Source: Cymbidium sinense (taxonomy: Eukaryota; Streptophyta; Magnoliopsida; Asparagales; Orchidaceae). From it: DNA of 64,000 nucleotides. The notes under the pieces are model-generated. The model worked only from the letters and a program-made list of their open reading frames with translations. It had not been told where the DNA came from and ran no database searches. Every line of letters begins with the position of its first letter. The stretch's first letter is position 1. Location of the stretch: positions 18,734,923 to 18,798,922 of the forward strand of contig CM038222.1 of the NCBI GenBank assembly GCA_021442155.1, written 5' to 3'. A program made the translations under genes and the position numbers. Shown here in pieces: positions 1 through 11,840 of this stretch.

Positions 1-2271
1 TAAATAAAAAATAAACTAAATAAACCTAAACCTACCAATTTACTTAATTTAAAAAATAAAACCCTAACCCTAAACCCTAAAACAAACCATAAATCCTAAA
101 TCCTAAACCATAAACCCTAAACCCTAAACCCTAAAATAGTAAACCCTAAACCTAAATCAAAAATTAAAAACTAAACCTAAAAAACCTAAACTTACTAACC
201 TAACCTAACCTAAATACTAATGTAACTAACCTAAACTCCTAACCTAACTCCTAAACCTAAACTAAACTAACTTAAACTTAAACTATAAACCCTAAACTCC
301 CAAACTTTAATAAATAAACTCTAAACCTAACTTTAATCCTCAGAATCTAACTATAACTCCTAATCTATAACTCTAAACCTTAACTTGACTTAAACCTAAA
401 CTTAAACTTTAACTAACTCCTAAATTAAACCTTAAACCTAACCTAAAATTAAAAACTCAACCTAATTAACTTAAACTCTAAACTCTAAACCTAAACTTAA
501 ATTAAATCCTTTAACCTTTAAACCTTAAACTATAAACTTAACTTAAACCTTAAATCCCTAAATTTTAAAACCTCTAAACTTAAACCTAAACCTAAACCTA
601 AAACTTAAACCCTAAGTTTTAAACCTAAACTTTAAAACCTAAAAGTTTAAACTAAACTCCTAAATCTAACCTTAAATCTAACTCCACTTTAAATCTTAAC
701 TATAACTTAATTATAAACTTAAATAATAAACTTAATTTTAAACCTAAATACTAAACTCCTAAACTCTTAAATCTAAATTTTAAACCTAAACTAAACTTAC
801 CTATAATCTAATCCTAACTTAACTCCAATCTCTAAACTAAAACTTCTAACCTTAGACCTTAAATACTAACTCCTAATACTTAAACTCTAATGAATTTAAC
901 CTAATTTTAACCCAAACCAATAACCTAACTAACTTTAATCTAAACTTTAAACCTTAAACCCTACCCTAACTAAACTTAATCTAACCTAAACTTAACTAAC
1001 TCCTACTCGACCTAACTAATTTAAACTGAAACCCTAATAACCTAAACTAAAATTAAACTTAACTTTAAATTATAAACTATAATCCTAACTGAATTTAACC
1101 TTTAAATAAATCTAACCTGACCAGATTTAAATTTAATTTTAACCAATCTGACTGAATTCCTGACCTATCTAATTTTAATCTTAATTAGAACTTAACTTTA
1201 ATGATCTTTAAACTTAAACCACCTGACCTAATTTTAATGAACCCTAATTAAAACTGACGAACTTTAATCTAACCTACTAATCTTTAATCCTTACCACGAA
1301 TCTACTTTAACGAGAACCGACCTTTACCTGACCCGAATTTAAATTAATCTAATTTAAACTTAAACCTTTAAACCTTAAACTCATTTTAAACTAAACTTAC
1401 TTAAACCCCTAAACCTAATTTAACCTTATCCTAAATATAAACTTAAACTTTAACTAATCCCGAATTTAACTTTAATTTTAAACCCTACTCTAAACGTTTA
1501 TCCTAATTTAATCCTAATTTAATCCACTTAAATACCTTAACTAAATTAAACCTAACCTTTAAATCTAACCTAATCTGACCCAAAATTAAAACTAAACCTT
1601 AATCCACCTAATATTAAACCCTAACAAAACCTAACTTAACCCTTAATCCTATTTAACTGAGCCTTTAATCTGAATTTAACTTAACTCAATCTAAATGATC
1701 CTAAACTTAAACTTAAACCTAACCTTTAACCCTAAATTAAACCTTAATTTAAACTAATACCCCTAACTAACCTTAAACTAAACCTAAACCCTAATAAACC
1801 TAACCTACTTTAATCTAATTTTACTTTAAAACTGAATTTAACTAATTTTAACTGACAACCTATAATTTTAACTATAACTTAAATCTACTTTAAACAATTT
1901 AATTTAATTTGAACTTTAAACGAACCAAACCTGACCCGACCTGAATTTAACCTAACCTAAAAATCTAACTAATCTCCTGAATTTTAAACTATAACTTTAA
2001 TCAACCTTTAACTTATACTTAATCCAACTAAACCTAGCCTGACTTTAACCCTAATCTAAACTAAACCTAACTACCTAACCACCTAATCTAACTAACTTTA
2101 ACCACCTAATTTAAATTTAACTAATTTAACTAATTTAAACAACCTATAAATTTTAACTAATCCCTAACAGCTAATTTATTCTAACCCCTAACCCTAACCC
2201 TAACCCCTAATCCTAACCCTAACCCTAACCCTAACAAACCCAAACCCTAACCCTAACCCTAACCTTATCCT
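1..2271 (+). repeat. Degenerate telomere-like repeat block 1
   Basis: The whole stretch is built from variants of CCCTAAA (CCTAAA, CTTAAA, CCTAACTAA) with almost no G on this strand and no coding signal. A conserved box around TTTACTTAATTT sits near 36-50, the first of many in the window. From about 150 to 2160 the unit is heavily mutated and occasionally interrupted by CTGACC or GAATTT words, so this is old interstitial or subtelomeric repeat, not a live telomere end. The C-rich strand orientation is the same as in nearly all later blocks. Confidence 0.9.
2180..2268 (+). repeat. CCCTAA hexamer run (TTAGGG-type)
   Basis: Here the repeat changes to the six-base unit CCCTAA, repeated many times with little decay, directly before the first LINE. 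Elsewhere in the window the better-preserved runs are the seven-base CCCTAAA. The hexamer is the telomere type of vertebrates and of some Asparagales. In this setting it may simply be a locally amplified variant. Confidence 0.8.
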
Positions 2272-2299
2272 TTTCTTAGATATTTTCTAGTACTTTTAT

Positions 2300-4170
2300 T
2301 ATTCTCATACTTAAGAAAGATAAGATGTACTATTGTAGGATTTTATTATTCTTTGCACTTCTTCATTAAGGGTTCCAAAATTTCTAACCAACAGACTTAG
2401 TCCTTTACTTAATAGAATTAACTCTCTCAACCAAACTAGTTTTGCTAGAGGTAGATACATTTTAGACAAAATTTTACTTACCCAAGAATTAATTCATGAT
2501 TATGATGCTAAGACTAGATGTGGAAACATTAATTTCAAATTAGATATTACGAAATCCTTTGATAACATCTCCTGGGTTTTCTAATAAATTTATTTTTCTT
2601 ATTAAAACTTGTATTAATAATGCCTGGTTTTTGATTTTGCTTAATGTGAAAGCCTTGGGTTTCTTTCCCTCTTCCCATGGCTTACGTCAAGGGGATCTTT
2701 ATCTCTTATTTTATTTATTATTGATGTTGAGTACTTATGTAGGAGCATCAATGATTTATTCTTAAACAATCCTAGTATGTACTATAAAACTGTTGGTGGT
2801 CTTTCAATTTTTCATTTAAGTTTTGCAGATGATGTCATTATTTTTTCCAATGCTTCTATTCATCACATCAAGCATCTCAATCCTTGTTTAACTAAATTTG
2901 GTAAGGAAAGTGGCCTTTATATCAATGATAACAAAAGCTATTTTATCACTTCTTGTAGTATCTCCAATAATAAAATCAATCAAATCCTGCATATCACTAA
3001 TTTTAAACAACAACGCTTATCGCTTAAGTACATGGGTGGTCCACTCTTTAAAATCCCAAAATGTTCCCATCTCTTTGATGAGCTAATTCAAAAAAAATTA
3101 AATAAAATTTCTATTTGGGAATTCATTTACTTTTCTTTGGTGGTAGGCTCACTAATCTTAAAAGCACTCTCAACTCAATGCTTCTTTATTTGATTATAAC
3201 TATTAACCCCACTAATGCTGCACTTATTAGAATTGATCATTTGCTTAACAAATTTTTTTGGGGCTACAATATATCTACAAAAAGAATGCATTAGGCATCT
3301 TGGAATGAATGTTGTGGTCCTGTGGGAGAAGGTGCTCTTGGTTGCAAGCCTATTTGTGAAGCTATCACTGCCTTCTCTCATAAGCTCTCATGAAATTTTA
3401 GAAAGAATGATTGCCTTTGAGCTAATTTTATGATGGAAACATATTGCCAAGGTAAACAACTCTTTAACGGTGCATATAAATTTGGTGACTCTCTGGTTTG
3501 GAAAAGGCTTTGCTCCATTAAATGGGTTGCTGAATCATTAATATCTTGGGGAATTTAGTCGGGTTCTTCCTTCTTTTGGCAAGACAATTGGATTGGCAAT
3601 GGCTCTATTGACACCGATTTATCTACCTACTCTACTACTGCTAATAAAACTAATTCCTTTAGGCTTAATAATAATTGGAATGAAAGAAAACTTGAGAATA
3701 ATATCCCTATTTTTCTTTTTGAAAACTTTAGAAATATCCCCATTACTTCTAATAAACCTGACCAAATTCTTTTTAAGCTTTCTTATAAAGGTGACTTTGT
3801 ACTTAAAGAGGTTTGGAATTTTATGAGAGATAAATAAAACCCCTCTAATATTTCTATTAAACTTTTGAACAATATCATTCCCATTTCCTATTTAGGTTTA
3901 GCATGGAGGATTTTGGATAACATTATTCCTGTTGACTTTTGGCCCTAGAGTATAGAGTTTTACTTACCTTCAAAGTTATATTGTTGCTTTCATATTGAAA
4001 ATGTAAATCATGTTTTTGTCAATTGTGTTATTTCTTCTAAATTACAATTTTGGTATGATGATTTATTTAATACTAAATATTTTCAGGGTTATATTTCTTT
4101 GTATCAACTTCTTGAAGTTTGTTTCAAAAATATAGTGAAAGATCAAAGTTTTAATTGCTATTACGCTTAT
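2300..4170 (+). pseudogene. LINE ORF2 fragment: reverse transcriptase and zinc-binding region
   Basis: The conceptual translation, read across several frames, gives ordered plant LINE RT motifs: an NRLSPLL...NQTSFARGR segment at about 2388-2450, FKLDITKSFDNISW at about 2536, HGLRQGD at about 2677, and the catalytic FADD (LSFADDVIIF) at about 2818. A long open stretch (2777-3193) covers the palm, including KYMGGPLF, the usual YLG-like motif. Downstream, at about 3870-4060, a zf-RVT-like region contains CCFHIENVNHVFVNC. Stops and frame changes (for example before 2777 and around 3193-3240) show it is dead. In life the protein would copy its own mRNA at a nicked target site. Confidence 0.85.
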
Positions 4171-4317
4171 CTGGTTCATCTGGGTGGATAAAAATGATGG
4201 TAAATATCATGGTATTCCTTTGAACCATAAAAGGATTCTGGCTAGAACTAAAGAAAAAATTTATGCTCTTTCTAATGCCAATCTTATTCGTAATATTCAT
4301 TTTAAAGGTTATAAATT

Positions 4318-4878
4318 ATGGCTAAAAAATTGGGTATCATTCTACCTGAGTTTGACTCTTATAAAATTGTTAGGATTATCGATTGGATCAAACGTAAAGG
4401 AAATTTGATTAATGTGAATACAGATGGTTCTGTTGCTTCCATTAAATATGGATGTGGTGGTATTCTTAGGGATTATAAAGGTACTCTCATTTGTGCTTTT
4501 TCCTATCCTCTCAAAGCATGTTCTATTATATTTGTTGAGCTTATGGTTGTTAATAAAGCTATTGAAATTTGTTTGAAAAAAGGTTTCCTCAACATCTGGA
4601 TTGAAGTTGATGCTCTATTGCTTCTTGACATGCTTAATTCCAATAGAAATGGGAATGCTGAATTATTTTATCTTCTTAATCATTCTAAAAATCTATTTTC
4701 TCAAGTTTGTTTTAAAATTTCCCACATCTTTTGTGAAGGTATGGTTTGTGCTGATTACTTGGCTAACTTTGGTGCCAACTTAATTGAGTTCACTTTATTT
4801 GACAACCAAACTTTGCCTAAACTATTAAGAGGTTTGGTTAATCTAGATAATACTAGATTGCCTTATCTCAGATTATAA
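4318..4878 (+). pseudogene. LINE ORF2 C-terminal RNase H domain
   Basis: A 186-residue open stretch matches the plant RVT_3/RNase H-like domain found at the end of one group of plant L1 elements. The first acidic motif is VNTDGS (about residue 34), followed by GCGGILRDYKG, an ELM segment (second acidic residue), a VDALLLLDML segment and CADYLANFGA near the end. It ends NLDNTRLPYLRL, closely matching the C terminus of the fuller copy (NLDNSGLPYLKT). The Met at 4318 is probably not a true start: an upstream frame (from 4184) carries the linker homologous to 12590-12720 of copy 2, so a frameshift lies near 4318. Confidence 0.85.
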
Positions 4879-5292
4879 ATTGTTGGCTTGGTTTTTGGTG
4901 TTGATTTTTCATGATCTTTTGCTTTTGGTTGCCTCTTATTCAACCCTCTTTGGGTTGTGGTTATCAACTTATTTTCTCTCTTTAGCCTAAGTTGGGTTAT
5001 GTTTTTGATCCCTTACCTTTGGTTTGGCCTGGTTTTTGCTACCTGGTGGTTATTGTAAGTGCAGTCTAGGTTGTTTTGGCTTTTTCAGCTTGGTGGCTTT
5101 TGTCTATCTGGCTGGGTGTAAACCACAAGTTTTCCTTGGCTATTTTTTATATCCCCCTTTTAGGTTGTGGCTATGGATGCTATAGGTTATTCTTTCTATA
5201 TGGATTTTGTCTCTTTTCTAGGTTGTTATCGTAGTTGAAAGAGTGGCTTTGTTGGCTGGTTGGGTTGGTGATTAATAGGGTTCCTATAAAAA
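4879..5292 (+). other. LINE copy 1 3' tail
   Basis: T/G-rich noncoding sequence between the ORF2 stop and a short A-run. It is about 410 bp, against about 3.9 kb in copy 2. Words such as TTGGCTTGGTTTTTGG and GGTTGTGG are in the same style as the long tail but are not clearly colinear with it. The terminus resembles the ends at 17106 and 21422. Confidence 0.65.
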
Positions 5293-7017
5293 TTAACAAA
5301 AATAAAAAACCTCAAATAAAAAAAACAAATTAAAAATAAATAAACTAACCTAAAAAAATAAAAATAAACCTAAAAAAAATAAAAATAAAGTAAACTAAAA
5401 TAAATAAAAAATAAACTAAATATAATAAATAAACCTACCGGTTTACTTAATTTTAAAGAAAAACTTAAACCATAAATCTTAAACCCTATACCCTAAACCC
5501 TAAACCATAAACCATAAACCCTAACCCTAAACCCTAAACTAATCCTAAACCCTAAAAACCCTAAACCCTAAAGGCTAAACTGTAAACCATAAACCCTAAA
5601 CCATAACCCTAAAGCCTAAACCCTAAAGCCTAAAAATCCTAAACCCTAAACCCTCAACCCTAATGTAACCTTAAACCCGAAGCTAACCTTAAATCCTAAA
5701 CCTAAAATACTAAAAACCCTAAACCCTAAAGCCTAAACACTAAATCCTAAACCCTAAACCCTAAACCCTAAACCTTAACCCTAAACCTTAAAACACTAAA
5801 ACACTAAACCCTAAACCTTAAACCTAAACCATAAACCCTAAACCCTAAAAACCAAAAAACCTAAACCTAAACTAAATAAAACCTAAAAATAAAATAAAAA
5901 AAAACTTAAACCTAAATAAAATAAAAAATTAAATAAAAGAAAAACCTAAACTAAAACTTAAACCAAAACCTAAACCTTAAAATAAAGTAAAATAAAAAAA
6001 ATAAACTAAAATAAAATAAATAAAAACCTAAACTAAACTAAAAAAATAAAATAGATCTAAGAATAAAAAATGAAAATAAAATAAAAACAAAACATCAAAT
6101 AAAAATAAAATAAACTTAAAGTAAAATAAAATAATAGCTAAATAAAAATCTAAAGCTAAAAAATGAACCTAAAAATAAATAAAAAATACAACCTAAACCC
6201 TAAACCAAAAAAGCTTAAACTAAAAAAAAACCTAAACCTAAAATAAAAATAAAATAAACAAAATAAAATAAACCTAAACCTAAACTAAAATAAAGTAAAC
6301 TAAAGTAAATAAAACTTAAACCTCAACGTAAAATAAACTAAACCTAAACCTAAACCTAAACTAAATAAAAAAAATTAAACTAAAAATAAACCTAAACATA
6401 AACTTAAAAATAAAACCTAAAAATAAACCTAAAATAAAAACATAAAACCTAAACTTAAAAAAATAAAATTAAAATCTAAATTTAATCCTAAAAATAAAAA
6501 TAAAACCCAAACCTAAAAAATAAAATAAAAATAAAACTCAACTTAAAAACCTAAACTAAAACGTAAACCAGAAAAATAAACTAAAAAAAATTAAACTAGA
6601 ATAAATAAACCTAAAATAATCAAACTAAAAAAATTAAAAATTAAAATAAACCTAAATAAAAGTAAAAAATAAATTAAACTAAAATAAATAAAAAGTAAAC
6701 TAAATATACTAAATTAACACCTATTAATTTATTGATGTTTTTTTAAAAAAAACCTTAATCCCTAGACCCTAAACCCTAAACCTTAAACCCTAAACCTATA
6801 ACTCTAAACCCTAAACCTTAAAACCTACACCCTAAAAAACCCTAAACCTATAACTCTAAACCCTAAAAGCATAAACCCTAAAACCCTAAACCCTAAACCC
6901 TAAACCCTAAACCCTAAACCCCAAACCCTAAACCTAAACCTAATGTAACTAAATATATTAAAAAATAAACCTAAACCATATAACCTAATAAACTTAAACC
7001 TAAAACTAAACGTTAAT
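5293..7017 (+). repeat. Telomere-like satellite block 2
   Basis: An AAATAAA-rich lead-in reaches a conserved box (TACCGGTTTACTTAATTTT, about 5436-5454), then a CCCTAAA-rich block (about 5480-5860), then a long AAATAAA/CCTAAA block (about 5860-6715), a degenerate box at about 6715-6735 and a second CCCTAAA block. The 60 bases at 5401-5460 closely repeat the first 60 bases of the window, showing a real repeat unit. No gene is seen. Confidence 0.88.
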
Positions 7018-7323
7018 AATGGGCAAAACCTTGATGACAGGAACATCACCTTCAACTATGCTCCTAGATCTGACGTGAGGTGTGAGAAAGATCACGAAGT
7101 GGTGGGGATCTAGAGGTGCTGGTGGATATGGAGGTGGTGGTCAGAGTAGTGGTAGTTATAGAGGTGGGAAGAGCAGTGGTTGGGGATCTAGTGGTGCTGG
7201 TCAATATAAATTCCCATTTTGATCTATGTCATCACTTGTGTCTCAGAAAATTTGGTGCCTTACTTGGTTAATAAAATAAAAAAGAAGAAATATTGAATCT
7301 TAATTTCTTCTCTATTAAAAAAA
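7018..7323 (+). pseudogene. Glycine-rich RNA-binding protein retrofragment, copy 1
   Basis: This starts at the end of an RNA recognition motif (reading NGQNLDDRNITF) and continues into a glycine-rich stretch (about 7107-7220) and a 3' UTR ending TTGAATCTTAATTTC and an A-run. The glycine-rich part is scrambled and the end of the coding region plus the early 3' UTR are deleted. The 5' breakpoint coincides with copies 2-4, and the left flank (GTAACTAAATATATTAAAAA) is shared with them. Lack of the main RRM, loss of frame and the A-rich end mark it as a dead retrocopy. Confidence 0.75.
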
Positions 7324-7506
7324 TCAAAAACCCTAAACCCTAAACTAAAATTTGAACCCCAAACCTAAAACCTAAACCCTAAACCCTATACCTTAAGCCC
7401 TAAAAACCCTAAACCCTAAACCCTAAACCCTAAAACCTAAAACCCTAAACCCTAAACCTTCAAACCTAAACCCTAAAACCTAAACCTCATAACTCTAAAC
7501 CCTACA
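7324..7506 (+). repeat. Telomere-like repeat between retrofragment 1 and LINE copy 2
   Basis: CCCTAAA and CCTAAA variants, fairly well preserved, run from the A-rich end of the glycine-rich fragment to the 5' end of the LINE at about 7507. Confidence 0.9.
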
Positions 7507-7674
7507 CTCCTCTCCTCTCGGCTGTGATCCCTCTCTGGAAATTTTGTGGAGATTTTGTGTTCCCGTGCTATTCTCTGCAGTTTGGCCATAATTCGGGCCT
7601 CCCCGATCGTGCTCGCTGTGAAATTGCTTCATTGCGCATCCCCTGGTAGCTTATGTGATTCATCAAATCGATCA

Positions 7675-9077
7675 ATGGAGGAGGATTCTCCCTCCGCGCC
7701 ACCGAACTCGTCGCTCCCTGATGTGCCGACTTTAACCTCTGACCCTAAAGGTACTCTGGATCCGATTGCTACTATTAATGCACCTTCCGTAAAGTCCTTT
7801 AAGGACACTCTTTCTGGTAAGATCCCTTGTGCTAATGCCTCGATTAATTTAATTTCTACATCCTTTCATGGATTGCCGGTTGTCATGTATTCTGACCAGG
7901 ATGTGGAGAAATTAGCTAAGCCTTATGAGTTCTCTTTGGTTGGTAAATTCTCTTTACAGCACCCTACACTAGATAATATCCGATCATTCTTCCATAGCTT
8001 AAAGCTTTCAGGAGATTTCACTATTGGGCTGATTGATCCTCGACACATCCTCATTCAATTATCAAATGATTTAGATTACTCTCGTGTCTTTGCTCGTCGC
8101 TCCTATTTTGTCTATAATTGTCAAATGCAGCTCTTGAAATGGTCCCCCCTTTTTGATGTCAAGGAATAATCCCCTATTGTTCCTTTATGGCTTGCTTTCC
8201 CCAACATGAGAATTCACAATGTTACTCATCATGTATTATTTGCAGTTGGGGCTCTATTGGTAGACCCCTACAAATTGATCAAGCCACTGCCACTAGATCT
8301 CGACCATCTGTTGCTCGCATCTTGGTTGAAATCGACATTACCAAAAAATACCCCAAAGAAGTTTGGATTGGTTCGAAAAAATTTGGATATAATCAGAAAG
8401 TTGAATTTGAAAATTTTCCAGTCTTTTGTTCTCACTGTAAGATCCATGGCCATGATCATACTGAATGCTTTGTGCTACACCCTAACCTTAAAAAGAATAT
8501 CTCTCAGGACACTAGCACCTCTCTTGGAACAAGGAAAACCACTAAGTTAGCTTATGTGCCAAAAGCTACTCATAATGCAATACATCCTCCTACACCTGCC
8601 CCCTTAGTACCTATTGATTTGCCAAATGAAAAACATTCTGAGCTAGGTATACATACTACTATTGAGGTGTGTGCTGAGACTAATGCCAACTTACCTAACA
8701 TAACTCCTACTTGCAATAATTTGGCTTCTCATGACAAACCTTTGCTTAATTTGAATCTTAATGACAATCAGAATGGAAATTTTACATTGGATCAAACTAA
8801 TATTGATCTCCAAATTTTGGATATGCATCATGGCAATGAAAATGTTATTTGCATTATTAATGGTGCAAGAACCTCCCCCTCTACTTCTCTACAGAGTAAT
8901 ACTCAGGCTATCCAAATTTCTCATCCTAACTCTGATATTGAAGAAGGAGAAATCACCACTACTAAAGCATTGACTGATACTGCTCCTACTCTAGAAAACA
9001 AAAACCAATCCCTTTCTGATGGAGATACTTTGGATTCTGATAGACCTTTCCAAACTGATCTAAAAAAATTCCTATAA
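7675..9077 (+). pseudogene. LINE ORF1: DUF4283-like domain plus CCHC zinc knuckle
   Basis: The likely start is the ATG at 7675 (MEEDSPSAPP), although the frame is open from 7546. A DUF4283-like region (about 7890-8340) includes the PTLDNIRSFFHSLKLSGDF stretch; a basic and aromatic segment follows. The knuckle CSHCKIHGHDHTEC (about 8431-8472) has CX2CX4HX4C spacing. The tail is acidic and Ser/Thr-rich, ending at 9077. Two lesions are visible: an in-frame TAA at 8167-8169 and a frameshift at about 8262-8275, after which the reading continues in the frame of 8187-9077. By analogy this is the RNA-binding chaperone that packages LINE RNA. Confidence 0.85.
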
Positions 9078-9206
9078 AGCCAAAATGACTAATAATAATT
9101 TCACTAGAATGACATGTTCTTCCCTTACACCTCATAAATAATTATGTCCCTCTCTCTTCATTTTTCCTTTTTCCTTTTCTTTCTTTTCTTTTCTGTAATT
9201 TTTATT

Positions 9207-9830
9207 ATGATAAATTTTCTTATTTGAAATATCCGAGGTTGTGGACACTCCACAACGTTAGGAGCCTCGTCTCTGATAACATCAAACTTCTTGTTATTAT
9301 TGAGCCTTTCATTAACCCTTCTAAAATTGCCTATGTTGCTAGATCGCTTGGATTTCAGAATTTTTTCTTCAATCTTAATAACAAAATTTGGTGTTTTTGG
9401 GATAATTCAATCACCATTTCCATCATTGATGATCTTGATCAATTGGTTAATGTCAAAATCTCTTTAGGTGACTTTTCAGCTTTAGGTTCCTTTATCTATG
9501 CCTCTTATAATAGAGCCAGTAGGAACATCCTCTGGAACCATTTAAGAACCTTCACTCCTCAGTTAACCTTCCCTAGTTGGTTGGGGTGATTTCAACACTA
9601 TCATTGCTTCTTCGAAAAGGAGGGGAGGATGTTCTCCTAACCTTCATTCCATGGAAGACTTCTCTAATATGATCCTTGATTGCAATCTGATTGACATTGG
9701 TTTTTCATGGTCTGATTATACATGGCACAACTCTAGACTTTGGCAGCATCTTGACAGGATCCTCTTTAATTCTCTTTGGATTAATCAATGGCCTCTCACT
9801 TGAACAACATTTGAGCGAACTTTGTCCATC
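9207..9830 (+). pseudogene. LINE ORF2 part 1: apurinic-type endonuclease
   Basis: The probable start is the ATG at 9207 (MINFLI). The expected WNIRGCG motif follows, but its Trp codon is now TGA (about 9222). Later segments read VIIEPF (about 9295), GDFNTI (about 9586) and SDYTWHN...LDRIL (about 9712-9765), matching the metal-binding and DNA-contacting motifs of LINE endonucleases of the EEP fold. At least two frame changes separate them (after about 9225 and near 9580). This nuclease would nick the target to prime reverse transcription, so its specificity bears on why copies lie in TTTAGGG repeat. Confidence 0.83.
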
Positions 9831-11840
9831 ATGCCCTCTTTTAATCTCTATCAAAACTCCCCCCATTAACCCTCCTATTCCCTCATCTTTTCGTTTCCAA
9901 AACATGTGGACCCAACATGGTGATTTCACTAATGTTATTTCCACTAACTGGATGGCTCTCATTCACCCGGATAATTCCGTTAAAGGCATGCTTCGACTTT
10001 GGCTTAAGCTCAAGAGGCTTAAACAAAATCTCAATTGGAAGAACAAACATATTTTTAAAAATCTCTTTTCCAACCTTAAAGCTATGGAACAAGTGGTTTG
10101 TTCACTTGAAGAGGCTATCTTAACCGACCCCAATAAGCTTGAAGAGTTGAGCGCTGCCAAAGATAGTTTGATTAATTACCAAAATATGGAAGAAACCTAT
10201 TGGCGTCAAAAAGCCGCTAGAAAACACATTGCTGATGGTGACTGAAACACTAGGTACTTCCATGCTATTTACAATAAACGAAAAGCACTAAACTCGATTA
10301 AGAAAATTAAGAACCCTAATGGTGGCTGGATAACTGATAACCATGAAATCAAGGATTCTGTCATACATCACTTTCAAAATTTATTAAATTCTAATCCTTC
10401 GTTAGAAACCCCCTCCAACACCCATCTTATCTTTTATATGATTACCAATGAGGATAACCATTTGCTCACTATGCGTCCCTCGGAAGCGGAGATTAGTAGT
10501 ACTCTCAATATCATGAATAATGATTCTGTTGCTGGCCCTGATGGTTTCACGACCCATTTCTTTCAACATTGTTGGCCTTTTATTAAATCTGATCTTATTA
10601 ATGTTGTTATTGATTTCTTAGATGGTAGCTCTATCCCTAGATATTTTTTAAGTACCTCTATTGTCCTTATTCCCAAAACCATCAATCCTAAATCTTGGGA
10701 TGACTTTAGACCTATTATTCTTTGTACCTTTTTTCAAAAATTAATTGCTAAACTTATTAATAATAGGATTAGCCCCCTGCTCCATAAAATCATCTCCCCT
10801 AACCAAACTGGTTTCATTAAAAATAGAGTCATATCTGATAATATTCTCCTCAAAGAGTTCATGACATTGATCTTTCTTCTAGAGGAGGTAATATGCTTTT
10901 CAAACTGGACATCTTTAAAGCCTTTGACAACCTCTCATGGGATTTCCTTTTCCAAATCTTGCAATTGTTCGGTTTCTCTGATCATTTTACCTGGCTTATA
11001 AAAAGTTGTATCACTAACATCTGATTTTCTATCATTTTAAATGGTGAGTCCCTTGGTTTCTATTCTTCGAGCCATGGTTTGCATCAAGGTGACCCCCTTT
11101 CTCCTTCTTTATTTATCATTGCTGTCGAATATCTTTTGAGAAGCCTCAATGACCTTTTCATCAAAAAACCTAACATGGTTTTAAAACTCATGGTTTCCTG
11201 TTTCATCTTAGCTTTGTGATGATTTTATAATCTTTTGTAATGCCTCCTTCAACATGTTAAAACGATTAAGAATCTCTTAAATGATTTTGGCAAAGTTAGT
11301 GGTCTCTTCCTTAATGACAAAAAATGCTACTTTATTCCCTCAGCCAAGATTCCTCTCAATAGATTAAATCAAATCTCCAAAATTACTAATTTTAAGCAAA
11401 GTCAACTTCCCATTAATTACCTCGGGGCTCCGCTTTTTAAAGGCCAGAAAAGATCTCATATTTTTGATGATCATATTCAAAAAATTTCTAATAAAATTTC
11501 AGTTTGGGAATTTCATTTACTCTTTTGGTGGTAGGCTAACCTTGATTAAGAGCACTCTTAATTCCATGCCTTTATATCTCATCCAAACCATTGTGCCGAC
11601 CATATCTAGCATCAACAGACTTGAGCGTCTCTTAAATAAATTTTTCTGGGGCTCCAATACCTCTTCTAAAAAAATGCACTGGACCTCTTGGTTTAAAAGT
11701 TGTGGCACTTTTGACAAAGGTGGTCTTGGTTGTAAATCCATAAAAGAAGCTATCAATGCCTTTTCCTATAAACTCTGGTGGAATTTTAGGAGTAATCACA
11801 GTCTATGGGCTAATTTTATGACTGCTAAATATTGCTAGGG
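9831..11840 (+). pseudogene. LINE ORF2 part 2: linker and reverse transcriptase
   Basis: The linker (9891-10250) carries the plant LINE signature around GD-NTRYFH just before the RT; a TGA now sits at its former Trp or Ser codon. RT motifs in order are VAGPDGF (about 10528), IVLIPKT (about 10660), DDFRPI (about 10700), NQTGFIKNRVISDN (about 10801), FKLDIFKAFDNLSWDF (about 10900), HGLHQGDPLSP (about 11075) and a damaged FADD near 11213, where one base is missing before GATGAT. NYLGAPLFKG follows at about 11415 and GRLTLIKSTLNSMPLY at about 11530. Frame changes near 10860, 11210 and 11520 kill it. Confidence 0.88.

Larger units (their letters stand above)
2272..5292 (+). mobile_element. L1-type LINE, copy 1, 5'-truncated
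   Basis: This is a LINE lacking ORF1, the endonuclease and the start of reverse transcriptase. It begins inside ORF2 at the point equivalent to about 10610 of the fuller copy at 7507-17106; both read TTTCTTAGAT there. It runs through RT, a zinc-binding region and RNase H, then about 410 bp of T/G-rich 3' sequence. The 3' end (TAGGGTTCCTATAAAAA) resembles the ends of the other two copies (GGGGTTTCCCTAAAA and GGGGTTTCTCAAAA). Both flanks are telomere-like or AAATAAA repeat. 5' truncation is the usual outcome of target-primed reverse transcription. Confidence 0.88.

Noticed and set aside
1..2271. A true chromosome end (left telomere)
   Set aside because: The orientation fits a left end, but the repeats are heavily mutated and the cleanest runs lie in the interior next to transposons. 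Interstitial or subtelomeric repeat is the safer reading.
7018..7323. A functional glycine-rich RNA-binding protein gene
   Set aside because: None of the seven copies has the RRM core motifs, a start or a promoter, and six are broken by stops or deletions.
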